Shown here in pieces: positions 7,557 through 14,948 of a stretch of 48,947 nt of DNA. The stretch covers positions 1 to 48,947 of the forward strand of contig JAMLIH010000015.1 of NCBI GenBank assembly GCA_023954255.1, read 5' to 3'. Position 1 is the first letter of the stretch, and each line of letters opens with the position of its first letter. The stretch is from Phyllobacteriaceae bacterium. GTDB taxonomy: Bacteria; Pseudomonadota; Alphaproteobacteria; Rhizobiales; Rhizobiaceae. A model generated the notes under the pieces. It saw only the letters and a program-made list of their open reading frames with translations. It did no database searches and was not told the DNA's origin. The translations under genes were made by a program, and so were the position numbers.

Positions 7557-9169
7557 TTCGCATCCTCCAGGATAAATGAGGCACCTCGCCAGCCGACAGC
7601 GATCGCTGCTGCATTGGTATTGCCGGTGATCACACCGGGAAAGACGGAAGCATCGATCACCCGCAGGTTCCTCACACCATGCACCCGGAGCCTCGCATCT
7701 ACAACGCCGGAACGGACATCGGGAGCCATGCGGCAGGTCGATACCGGATGAAACACGGTACCCGAGCGCCTTCGGAAATCGCTGATCAGTTCCTCGTCGC
7801 TCCCGCATGAGGGACCGGGCAGGATTTCCTCGGCAATCATCGATTCCAGGGAGGGAGAGGCGGCAATGCGGCGCACGAATTTCACACCCGCGAGCATATC
7901 GGCGACATCGCTATCAACACTGAACGCATTTGCCGTTATCCGCGGTTTTTCGAAAGGATCAGCCGAGCGGATCATGATTTCGCCACGGCTCCGGGGCCTG
8001 CAGTTGGAAAGCCCGATGGAAAATCCGGAAAACGGATCTGGACTGAGAACCGGGCGTTCGCCCACACCGGGCAGCACCGTCGAGAATGCCTGGAAATAAA
8101 GCTGCATGTTGGGGCGGCCAAGTTTCGCGTCGGTTCTGAAGAACCCGCCGCCATGATTGATGCTGAGGGACAGCGGCCCCTTGCCGAACATCAGATATTG
8201 CATTCCGACCAGCATCTTGCCCCACCAGGGCCGCAATACGTCGTTGAGTGTTCTGCAATTCGCCCTGAAAGTATAGTTGACGCCCTGGTGATCCTCCAGA
8301 TTGGAGCCAACCTGCCCGTTGCCTACCTTCACTTCGATCCCCAACGACCGCAGATGATCTGCCGGGCCGATGCCGGAGAGCTGGAGCAGTTGCGGAGAGT
8401 TGACCGATCCACCGCAGATGATCACCTCGCGCCGCGCAGACACCTGCTCGACGCGACCGTTGCGGCGATACTCCATTCCGGTGGCGCGCGCACCCTCCAT
8501 CAGGATGCGCGTCGCCTGCGCATTTGTCAGGACGCGAACATTCGCCCGCTTCATGGCCGGCCGCAGAAAGGCGCGGGCGGCCGAATTGCGCCTGCCGCCC
8601 TTCATGTTCTGCTGCCAGATTCCCGCCCCTTCCTGCTGCGGGCCGTTGAAATCGGGATTGAATGCCAGGCCCGCCTCGCCTGCAGCCTTGATGAAAGAAT
8701 GTGTCAGCGGGTGGACCCTGCAATCGATAGTGCTGACATGCATGGGGCCGCCAACGCCGCGCAGGTCGCTTTCACCACCATCATTGTCCTCGATGAGTTT
8801 GAAGACAGGCAGCATCTCCTTCCAGCCCCAGCCAGGATTGCCCGCTGCCTCCCAGTCGTCATAGTCCTGCGGCGCGCCACGAATCCAGACCATTGCATTG
8901 ATGGAGGAGGAGCCGCCCAGAACCTTGCCCCGCGGCCAATAGTCCTGCTGTCCGGCGAGACCGGGATCGGGTTCGCTGGCATACATCCAGTTGACGGCCG
9001 GATCCATGTAGGTCTTGCCATAGCCGAGCGGCATCTGGATGAAAAAACGCCGGTCCGTGCCCCCGGCTTCCAGCACAAGGACCTTGTATCTGCCGTTCGC
9101 CGACAACCTCTCCGCAACGGCACATCCGGCCGACCCGGCACCGACGACGATGAAATCGGGATCCTCCAA
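7553..9169 (-). CDS. GMC-family FAD-dependent oxidoreductase (choline dehydrogenase-like)
   Basis: Flavoprotein oxidising an alcohol or sugar hydroxyl; 538 residues, normal for GMC enzymes. Rossmann FAD loop VVGAGSAGCAVAERLS at about 8-23, second GMC signature GKVLGGSSSINAMVWIRG at about 82-99, PROSITE-like GGSVNSPQLLQLSGIGP near 255-271, and C-terminal active-site region FHPVSTCRMAPD and DASVFPGVITGNTNAAAIAVG, where the His of FHP and the Asn of GNTN are the expected catalytic pair. Start ATG 9169. It heads a two-gene operon with the enolase-family dehydratase, so the pair may oxidise and then dehydrate the same sugar or sugar acid; that is inference. An inverted repeat at 9205-9237 is a candidate operator. 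Confidence 0.92.
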   Translation of the reverse strand: MEDPDFIVVGAGSAGCAVAERLSANGRYKVLVLEAGGTDRRFFIQMPLGYGKTYMDPAVNWMYASEPDPGLAGQQDYWPRGKVLGGSSSINAMVWIRGAPQDYDDWEAAGNPGWGWKEMLPVFKLIEDNDGGESDLRGVGGPMHVSTIDCRVHPLTHSFIKAAGEAGLAFNPDFNGPQQEGAGIWQQNMKGGRRNSAARAFLRPAMKRANVRVLTNAQATRILMEGARATGMEYRRNGRVEQVSARREVIICGGSVNSPQLLQLSGIGPADHLRSLGIEVKVGNGQVGSNLEDHQGVNYTFRANCRTLNDVLRPWWGKMLVGMQYLMFGKGPLSLSINHGGGFFRTDAKLGRPNMQLYFQAFSTVLPGVGERPVLSPDPFSGFSIGLSNCRPRSRGEIMIRSADPFEKPRITANAFSVDSDVADMLAGVKFVRRIAASPSLESMIAEEILPGPSCGSDEELISDFRRRSGTVFHPVSTCRMAPDVRSGVVDARLRVHGVRNLRVIDASVFPGVITGNTNAAAIAVGWRGASFILEDAK

Positions 9170-9204
9170 CCGACCCTCCCTGCCTATACGTGACCAGCGG
9201 CTCT

Positions 9205-9237
9205 AGAATTGGCCGCGAGGCAAGTCAATCCAATTCT
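9205..9237. promoter_or_regulatory. Inverted repeat upstream of the GMC gene, possible operator
   Basis: AGAATTGG (9205-9212) and its exact complement CCAATTCT (9230-9237) are separated by 17 nt, centred about 52 nt upstream of the GMC start at 9169 and between two divergent genes. The arms and spacing suit a dimeric repressor for sugar-acid genes, but no regulator gene lies beside it. Confidence 0.35.
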
Positions 9238-9353
9238 CGCGAATGCATTGCGGCAGGGTATCGGCGATCGGATTGCCGAGCCGTGAACCAGCCGCTATCC
9301 TGCCCGGCACCCACCAGAATCACACTGCGAAAATTGCCAGGAAGAACCGAGCA

Positions 9354-9740
9354 ATGCCGGATAGCTTGAAAGAACGTCCGCTAAAGCAGCACGGTTTCGC
9401 CCATTTGCTGGCCGCCACCCGGTACTCGCTTTCCGGGCTCCGCCACCTGCTGGGAGAAACCGCCTTCCGGCACGAACTGATGGCCGGAGGCGCGATGACC
9501 TGCCTCCTCGCATTGGCCGGTGCGTCGGCAGGGCAACTGGTGGCTTTTGCCATACTGGTTCTGGCCACCCTCTGCGTCGAAGCTCTCAACACGGCGCTGG
9601 AGCAGATCGTCGACCGGCTTTCGCCGGATTACTCGGAATTTGCCAGGGTGACGAAGGATCTGGGCTCTTTTGCCGTCATGTGTCTTTTGCTGGCCAATGG
9701 CTTGTTTGCAGCCTGGGTTCTGTGGACAGCCCTCTGGTGA
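9354..9740 (+). CDS. dgkA: DgkA, diacylglycerol kinase
   Basis: Small integral inner-membrane kinase that phosphorylates diacylglycerol, recycling it to phosphatidate (linked to membrane-derived oligosaccharide or glucan synthesis). Start ATG 9354 follows AGGAAGAACC; the frame is open to 9243 but only the 128-residue version fits the family (about 120). Seen: an amphipathic N-terminus with YSLSGLRHLLGETAFRHEL, three membrane segments (about 44-60, 62-80, 106-125), and the signature VEALNTALEQIVDRL (75-89) with catalytic Glu76, then KDLGS (101-105). Divergent from the GMC gene. Confidence 0.93.
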   Translation: MPDSLKERPLKQHGFAHLLAATRYSLSGLRHLLGETAFRHELMAGGAMTCLLALAGASAGQLVAFAILVLATLCVEALNTALEQIVDRLSPDYSEFARVTKDLGSFAVMCLLLANGLFAAWVLWTALW

Positions 9741-9773
9741 AAGCCGAAAGCGGACGAGCCACCGGAAAAGAAA

Positions 9774-10195
9774 TGCCAGCCGGCCTGTAAGCCGGGTTCT
9801 GTACGGCCTTCCGCGGACGGAAGACGCAGCGATCATTCATCTGGGATGCCTGTTGCCAGACATCTCACGCGACCTACCCGGGCAACTGGCCTGAAAACCG
9901 GCTGGGAGCTTGCGCCCCCGCGTTGCCCCTATTCGGTCTTGCTCCCGATGGGGTTTTCAATGCCGCCGCCATCGCTGGCCGCGCGGTGGGCTCTTACCCC
10001 ACCTTTTCACCCTTACCCGCAGCGAACGGGTTCGCCGCAGGCGGTATGCTTTCTGTTGCACTTTCCCTTGGGTTGGCGGGCAAGCCCGTTTCCCCAGCCG
10101 GAAGTTATCCGGCATCGTGTTTCCATGGAGCCCGGACTTTCCTCCGATGCGGCCTTTCGGCACCTGCACCGGCGATCGCCCGGCCGGCTGGCAGG
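9774..10195 (-). ncRNA. rnpB: RNase P RNA (class A)
   Basis: Catalytic RNA of RNase P, which matures tRNA 5' ends. Reading the minus strand, the 5' end gives TGCCAGCCGGCC (10193-10182), which is perfectly complementary to GGCCGGCTGGCA at 9785-9774: these form helix P1. Just inside are the universal GAGGAAAGTCCGGGCTCCAT (near 10147-10128) of the P3-P4 region and, near the 3' end, ACAGAACCCGGCTTACAG (near 9805-9785) of P4/J2-4. Length about 420 nt is normal. Exact termini are uncertain by several bases. The remainder of the gap to the next gene (10196-10489) shows nothing else I recognise. Confidence 0.95.
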
Positions 10196-10489
10196 CTGAA
10201 ATAGACACCTTACCCCACCCCGGTCAACGCTGGTGATTCCCACCGGATCGTTTCACCGTCGGGTGGAAACGGCGTTTCTCGCCAGGCAGCCAAATTCATT
10301 TGCGCATTTCGCTTTTTCCGATTCCGCCAAAATCGGAACTGATCCAGGGAAATCCCTTGCGCGTTATCTGCCGCCTGCCTGATTTTTGACTCGATTCCGG
10401 CTATGGTTAAACTTAAATTAAACCAATGGGGCGATAGTCGATTTGCCATTGATGAATGGCAGCCAGCGACAGCAGATCATGTGCACGCG

Positions 10490-11332
10490 ATGACCCACCA
10501 GAAACCCGATCACACAGCTTCCGGCCTCCTGACCCGCCGCCAGACGATTCAGTCGCTGGCCGCAGCCACCGTGGCCGCCGCATCCCCCTTTGCTCTTCCC
10601 GCCGCAGCCGAGGCAGCCTCCGTCAAGGATGTCAGCTACGGCGCCAACACGCTCGACATTCATCTGCCGGCCAATGCGGCCAATGCCCCGGTTCTGGCCT
10701 TCGTCCATGGCGGCGCCTGGCGTGCCGGCGACAAGGGAAAGATCGGCGCCAAGGCCCGCTATTTCACCAAGAAGGGCTTTGTCTTCGTTTCGATCGGCTA
10801 CACCCTCTATCCGCGCGCCAATGCCGAACAGCAGGCTGTGCAGGTCGCCCAGGCCGTCAACTGGGTAAAGCAGAACATCTCCAGGTATGGCGGCAATGGC
10901 GACCGTCTGGCCCTGATGGGCCATTCCGCCGGCTGCCATCTGTCATCGCTCGCCACCCTGTCGGGCGCTTGCACGCCGAAGCTGCTGATCTGCAACGATA
11001 CCGGCGCCTATGACATCGCCTATCTGGCGCGCCTCAATGACGGCAAGGTGCCGGGGCTCTATTCGGCACTCGACCGCAAGAACAAGTGGAAACGCTGGTC
11101 GCCGATCTCCTACGTCAACAACCGCGAGCAGCCACCAACGCTGGTCATGTGGTCAGGCGGCAGAAACCGCGACAAGATCTCGGCGCGCTTCGCCGATGCG
11201 CTGGCCGCAGCCGGTGCGCCCGTCTCGCGCTTCGATGGCAGCAGCTACAACCACCTGTCAATCAACTCGTCCATCGGCAGGGATGGCAGTTCGGTTACCG
11301 AGGCGGTTGTGCGGTTTCTGAGCAAGCTCTGA
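10490..11332 (+). CDS. Exported alpha/beta hydrolase (BD-FAE/esterase type)
   Basis: Predicted carboxylesterase acting outside the cytoplasm. From ATG 10490 the protein has 280 residues, with TRRQTIQSL and an Ala-rich hydrophobic stretch ending PAAAEAAS, a plausible Tat signal; the frame is open to 10403, adding 29 residues before the signal, which I judge less likely although no strong ribosome site marks either start. The fold shows oxyanion motif FVHGGAWRAGDKG, nucleophile elbow GHSAGCH, and catalytic His in SSYNHLSI near the C-terminus. Similar to BD-FAE and kynurenine-formamidase-like hydrolases. It stands alone, upstream of a terminator. Confidence 0.85.
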   Translation: MTHQKPDHTASGLLTRRQTIQSLAAATVAAASPFALPAAAEAASVKDVSYGANTLDIHLPANAANAPVLAFVHGGAWRAGDKGKIGAKARYFTKKGFVFVSIGYTLYPRANAEQQAVQVAQAVNWVKQNISRYGGNGDRLALMGHSAGCHLSSLATLSGACTPKLLICNDTGAYDIAYLARLNDGKVPGLYSALDRKNKWKRWSPISYVNNREQPPTLVMWSGGRNRDKISARFADALAAAGAPVSRFDGSSYNHLSINSSIGRDGSSVTEAVVRFLSKL

Positions 11333-11382
11333 AACAGCACGCCCTGCCAGCAGCCGGCAGAAAAGCCGCAATCTCAACAAGC

Positions 11383-11412
11383 AAAGGCCGGCGCTGACGC
11401 TCCGGCCTTTTT
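11383..11412 (+). terminator. Rho-independent terminator after the hydrolase gene
   Basis: AAAGGCCGG (11383-11391) pairs with CCGGCCTTT (11402-11410) around a 10-nt loop, followed by further T residues. It sits between two convergent genes and suits the plus-strand hydrolase transcript. Confidence 0.8.
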
Positions 11413-11442
11413 CATGCTGTCGACAGAAGGCTTGAGGCCGCC

Positions 11443-12228
11443 TCAGATATAGCGCTGCACGCGCTTGCAGTAGCGCGAGCTGACCGGGTTCATGCGCTTG
11501 GCGCCGTGGCCGGCATTGTAGCGCAGGATGGTGCCGCAGGTGGATCCGCCGGCAAGCCGGTGTGCTTCACCAAGATACTTCATGCCGTAACGGATGTTGG
11601 TTTCCGGGTTGTAGAGTCCCTTGGCGGAACCGCTATAACCCATCATCCGCGCCGTCGACAGTTTGAGCTGCATCAGCCCGATCTCGCCGGCGCCGCCACG
11701 GGCATTGGCGCGATAGGCGCTTTCGACCCGCACCACCGCATGGGCGAGCTTGATCGGAACACCGTTGGCGCTGGCATATTTGGCGATCAGCGCGTGATAG
11801 CGCGCGGAACCCGATCCCGCCGCCGCCTTCGGTGCCAGGGAAGCCTGCAATTTGCCGACCTCGCCCTGGGCACTCTCTACTTTCTTCGCCAGATAATCGC
11901 GCTGGGCCTTCATCAGGTCCTTCTGCGTCTCGCTGAGAGACTTGGTCATGGCATCGTAGGAGGCAAGCTGCTTCTGAGCAGACTGGAGCTTGCGCTGGGC
12001 ATCGGCGAGCTTGCGCTTCAACTGCTCAGCCTTCTGGGAAGTGTTTTGTTGCGTGGCAGGTTTTTTCGGCGCCTGGGTTTGCACCGTGCGCAGCGATGGC
12101 GCGGTGAAAGCGTAGGTTTCCTTGTGACTGGAAGTCGCCGTTTGCGTCGACGTGCACGCCGACAGGAGAAACAGTCCGGTAACAGCGGCAGCAATGCGTA
12201 CCGCGCCGGGCATAACAGAAGTAACCAT
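11443..12228 (-). CDS. Lytic transglycosylase lipoprotein (SLT domain)
   Basis: Predicted periplasmic, membrane-anchored enzyme that cleaves peptidoglycan glycan strands with 1,6-anhydro product formation; 261 residues. Lipobox LLSAC at about 21-25 follows a signal peptide. Residues about 60-125 form a long Lys/Gln-rich coiled coil. The C-terminal SLT domain starts near 138, with the catalytic Glu in VVRVESAYR (about 166-174), GEIGLMQLKLSTARMMG and NPETNIRYGMKYL, then LRYNAGHGAKR. The coiled coil before SLT suggests binding to a partner or tethering at a site in the envelope. The next gene upstream, an amidase, is also a cell-wall hydrolase on the same strand, 149 nt away. Confidence 0.88.
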   Translation of the reverse strand: MVTSVMPGAVRIAAAVTGLFLLSACTSTQTATSSHKETYAFTAPSLRTVQTQAPKKPATQQNTSQKAEQLKRKLADAQRKLQSAQKQLASYDAMTKSLSETQKDLMKAQRDYLAKKVESAQGEVGKLQASLAPKAAAGSGSARYHALIAKYASANGVPIKLAHAVVRVESAYRANARGGAGEIGLMQLKLSTARMMGYSGSAKGLYNPETNIRYGMKYLGEAHRLAGGSTCGTILRYNAGHGAKRMNPVSSRYCKRVQRYI

Positions 12229-12377
12229 GAGGAGGCCCCTTTATTTCATAAAGCTGGGCAGCCTCCCCCGTTTCCCGGACTGCCCGAACGGGGCGCCTTA
12301 GGCGTTTCAATCTTGACGAGAATGTGTCTGTTCCATGAACTTCCCTTGCGGCATGAAACATTGCGTGATTGCCGCGG

Positions 12378-13130
12378 TCAGACCGTTTCAAGCGCCTGGA
12401 GCAGCCGGTAGAGTGTCTCCACCGTCGAAACATCGGCCACCCCGTCGACCTTTTCGGGCCGGAAATGACGCTGAAAGGCAGCCACCACCAGCCCGGTCCG
12501 GTGATCGAATTCGCCGCTGCAATCGATGCCGTAACCATACAGCGACAGCATTTCCTGCAGCGCCTTGACCGGCGGCCCGCCATCGCCGTGGGTCAGAAAC
12601 CTGCCGCCTGAGACCGGTGCCGGTTCGACCCAGTGGCCGACATCTGCCTCATGAAGACGCTGCCACGGGAATTTCTCGCCGGGATCGCGCTTTCGTTCCG
12701 GCGCAATGTCGGAATGGGCCAGCACGTTGCGCGCGGCAATACCGCGCCGCGCGACAATGTCGCCGCACAATTCTGCAACCGCACCGATCTGGATTTCGGG
12801 AAAATCGGGGTAGCCGAACTCATGGCCCGGATTGACGATCTCGATACCGATCGAGCGGGAGTTGACATCGTCCCTGCCCTGCCAGGTTCCGGCGCCGGCA
12901 TGCCAGGCGCGCATGTCTTCGGCCACCATCTGAACGATGCGCCCGTCCTCGTAGACGAGGTAGTGGCAGGAGACCTGGCTCTCCGGCACGCACAGCCATT
13001 TCTGCGCCTTCTCGCCATTCTCCATGCCGGTATAGTGCAGCAGCAGGATGTCGACCGGCATGCGCCGCTCGTTGAAATTGGCCGCGATCGCGGTCTCGCA
13101 AACGCAGCTGCTGTCGGCGGCCAGGGTCAA
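12378..13130 (-). CDS. N-acetylmuramoyl-L-alanine amidase (AmpD/AmiD type) with peptidoglycan-binding domain
   Basis: Zinc amidase that cuts the bond between MurNAc and L-Ala; 250 residues. Amidase_2 domain with zinc His in LLLHYTGM (about 29-36), the Glu of IGIEIVNPG, and a second zinc His plus acidic residue in AHSDIAPERKRDPGE. The C-terminal region from about 180 (PPVKALQEMLSLYGYGID) is a peptidoglycan-binding-1-like repeat. No signal peptide is seen, which fits cytoplasmic AmpD-type recycling of anhydro-muropeptides, although the C-terminal binding domain is more usual in AmiD. Its start overlaps the stop of the TerB/DnaJ gene in an ATGA junction. Confidence 0.9.
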   Translation of the reverse strand: MTLAADSSCVCETAIAANFNERRMPVDILLLHYTGMENGEKAQKWLCVPESQVSCHYLVYEDGRIVQMVAEDMRAWHAGAGTWQGRDDVNSRSIGIEIVNPGHEFGYPDFPEIQIGAVAELCGDIVARRGIAARNVLAHSDIAPERKRDPGEKFPWQRLHEADVGHWVEPAPVSGGRFLTHGDGGPPVKALQEMLSLYGYGIDCSGEFDHRTGLVVAAFQRHFRPEKVDGVADVSTVETLYRLLQALETV

Positions 13131-13825
13131 ATTCCCCGCTCCCTGCGCAAGTGCTGCCAGGCAAGGTTGATCCCCGCCAGCCGGTCATTGGCAATCTTGA
13201 GGAACTCCTCCGGCACACCGCGCGCCAGCATCCGGTCAGGATGGTTGTCACGCACCAATTTGCGGTAATGCGCCTTCAACTGCTCATCATCCCACGCAGG
13301 ATCGGCACCCAGTACCACGTAGGGATTGCCCTCTTCCGGCTCCATGTGGCGCAGCCGCACGCCTTCGAACTCCCTGTGATCAAGCCCGAAAATGTCCGAT
13401 ACGGTTTCGACGAAATGCATTTCGCGCTCGTGGATGACCCCGTCCGCCTTGGCGATGTGGAACAGCCCGTCGAGCACATCGCGCAGGATGTCGTTCTCGT
13501 CGGGAAACAGCGTTTTCACCTGGCTTGCATAGGATTCGTAGCCGGCGACATCCTGCTTGGCGAGGTTATAGACCCGCGCCACGTGGCCGGCCTCCTCCAC
13601 GGGAATTTCAAACAGTTCCTGAAAGGCGCCGACCTCCTCGCTGGTGACGATGCCGTCGGCCTTGGCCATCTTCGCCGAAAGCGCGATGATGGCGATGGAA
13701 AAGGCTACCTGCTTGCGGGTTGCCGGGTCACCCTCGAATACCGTGCGCACCGATTCGATCACCGCCGAAAACGCCTGGCTTGCGGTGTTCGCGATGAATT
13801 CGCCGAGATTGGCCCAGATCGACAT
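13127..13825 (-). CDS. DjlA-like co-chaperone: TerB domain plus C-terminal J domain
   Basis: Predicted DnaK co-chaperone at or near the inner membrane; 232 residues. The region 30-150 is a TerB-like helical domain (KMAKADGIVTSEEVGAFQ and a second copy, HIAKADGVIHEREMHF, each with the acidic KADG signature). The J domain is at about 168-230 (NPYVVLGADPAWDDEQLKAHYRKL) with the invariant HPD in RDNHPDRM. Unlike classical DjlA there is no clear N-terminal membrane helix, only an amphipathic start (MSIWANLGEFIANTASQAF). Co-translated with the downstream amidase, a pairing that suggests a common role in envelope upkeep. Confidence 0.9.
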   Translation of the reverse strand: MSIWANLGEFIANTASQAFSAVIESVRTVFEGDPATRKQVAFSIAIIALSAKMAKADGIVTSEEVGAFQELFEIPVEEAGHVARVYNLAKQDVAGYESYASQVKTLFPDENDILRDVLDGLFHIAKADGVIHEREMHFVETVSDIFGLDHREFEGVRLRHMEPEEGNPYVVLGADPAWDDEQLKAHYRKLVRDNHPDRMLARGVPEEFLKIANDRLAGINLAWQHLRRERGI

Positions 13826-13872
13826 GAAATCCGTTTATGCGACTTGTCTGGCCGATTGAAGAAAAATCTTGC

Positions 13873-13931
13873 CCGGCTCCGCCTTGCCCACCTGCCGGCT
13901 CCGCCTTGCCCCCTGCCGGCTCCGCCTTGCC
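13873..13931. repeat. Three short direct repeats, period 21-22 bp
   Basis: CCGGCTCCGCCTTGCC occurs at 13873-13888, 13895-13910 and 13916-13931, in the 113-bp space between the META-protein gene and the TerB/DnaJ gene. The repeats are non-coding in any convincing frame and each contains only weak self-complementarity. They probably reflect slippage. Confidence 0.8.
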
Positions 13932-13938
13932 GGCCTTG

Positions 13939-14331
13939 TCAGTCCCAGTCGCGATGATGCAGCACCATCAGCACACCGCCCTCACCGTCCAGCAGTTCCA
14001 GCCTGCCGTCCTCGCGGCGAAATCCCGCTGCTTCCTGCAGCCTGGCGAGAAACGCCGCCTCTTCCTCCATGACCGGGCCGGCGCAGGCCATGCGTGTCGC
14101 GCCCAGCGGGCCGATCTTCAGGCTTTCGCCGCTGATCTCGTAGCCGCCGAAAAACCGGTTGCAGCCGCCATGACCGGCAACGCGGCCTTCCGCCTCGAAC
14201 CGGACGAACGGCGTATCCTGTCCTGCTAGGCCCCATTCGGAACCGGCGAGCGGCGAAGCGCCAACGGCAGATGTAGCCGCAAGAAGCAGCATCGAAATTG
14301 CCGGCACAATGATCTTCAAGACGAACTTCAT
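13939..14331 (-). CDS. META domain protein (HslJ-like), exported
   Basis: Small exported protein of the META/HslJ family; 130 residues. Signal peptide at 1-25 ends at AVGA. The META domain follows: GSEWGLAGQDTPFVRFEAEGRVAGHGGCN, then NRFFGGYEISGESLKIGPLGATRMAC, the usual GCNxFxGxY and T-x-M-A-C signatures. In E. coli HslJ is tied to heat stress and novobiocin resistance; a precise role here is unknown. It is 6 nt downstream of the MarR-type regulator gene and probably in its transcript. Confidence 0.88.
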   Translation of the reverse strand: MKFVLKIIVPAISMLLLAATSAVGASPLAGSEWGLAGQDTPFVRFEAEGRVAGHGGCNRFFGGYEISGESLKIGPLGATRMACAGPVMEEEAAFLARLQEAAGFRREDGRLELLDGEGGVLMVLHHRDWD

Positions 14332-14337
14332 GACTTC

Positions 14338-14865
14338 CTACAGGTTGGTGGCACTGCGTGCGGCCTGATCGTACTGGCCGGAAAGGGCACGAAGAAGGCG
14401 GGCCGCCTTGGCCAGTTCATCGGCATTGAACCCCAGCTCGCAAACGCTTTCCACCAGCAGGTTTTCCCGAATCTGGTGATAGCGCCCGCAGGTCTCCATC
14501 CCCTCTTTTGTGATCCTGACCGTCTTTTCCTTGCCGCGCTTGCCGGTGGTCAGCAGCTTCATCCCCTCGAGCTTCTTGAGCGAATAATTGACCAGATGGG
14601 TATCTTCCACATTAAGCACCACGCAAAGGTCGGAAAGCGTCTTTTCCCGCTCCTTGTGGCGCACGCCATGCAGTACCAGCACGTCGAGCGCGGTCATGCC
14701 GGGTTGGCCGGCCGCATTCATGCAGCGCACCATCCAGCGGTGAAACGCATTGGTCGTCACCGTCAGCACATATTCCATTTCCGAAAGCTGAGGCAGCGCG
14801 CCCGAGGCAAGGTGCGAGGCCAGAACAACCGGGCCAACAGCCTCGTTATCTGTGTCTTTTGCCAT
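14338..14865 (-). CDS. MarR-like winged-helix regulator
   Basis: Predicted transcription factor, 175 residues. The winged helix covers about 50-125: TALDVLVLHGVRHKEREKTL, LSDLCVVLNVEDTHLVNYSLKKLEGMKLL (recognition helix) and the wing TTGKRGKEKTVRITKEG. C-terminal helices would form the dimer interface. The gene is divergent from the hydantoinase gene, with 83 bp between starts that carry a palindrome between promoter elements (14884-14911). Local autoregulation and control of the hydantoinase gene is the simplest inference. The family assignment is by pattern; similar winged-helix proteins accompany hydantoinase-type genes in other Proteobacteria as far as I recall. Confidence 0.82.
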   Translation of the reverse strand: MAKDTDNEAVGPVVLASHLASGALPQLSEMEYVLTVTTNAFHRWMVRCMNAAGQPGMTALDVLVLHGVRHKEREKTLSDLCVVLNVEDTHLVNYSLKKLEGMKLLTTGKRGKEKTVRITKEGMETCGRYHQIRENLLVESVCELGFNADELAKAARLLRALSGQYDQAARSATNL

Positions 14866-14883
14866 GATTCCCTCTTTCTTTCG

Positions 14884-14911
14884 TTGACATTTTATCGATA
14901 AATTGTAGATG
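14884..14911 (+). promoter_or_regulatory. Promoter with palindromic operator for the hydantoinase gene
   Basis: A consensus -35 TTGACA lies at 14884-14889 and a weak -10 (TAGATG) at 14906-14911. The perfect 12-bp palindrome TTTATCGATAAA (14891-14902) fills the spacer between them. A dimeric repressor here would block polymerase directly; the divergent MarR-type regulator is the obvious candidate. Confidence 0.6.
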
Positions 14912-14948
14912 TTGGCAATCCCAAATCACTGCATAATGGAGAATGGGC

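Noticed and set aside
9846-10243. Several overlapping ORFs of 75-117 codons on both strands
   Set aside because: They lie within the RNase P RNA, whose P1 and P4 pairings are intact.
13873-13931. Possible CRISPR array from three repeats
   Set aside because: Repeats are 16 bp with 5-6 nt between them and no spacers or cas genes.
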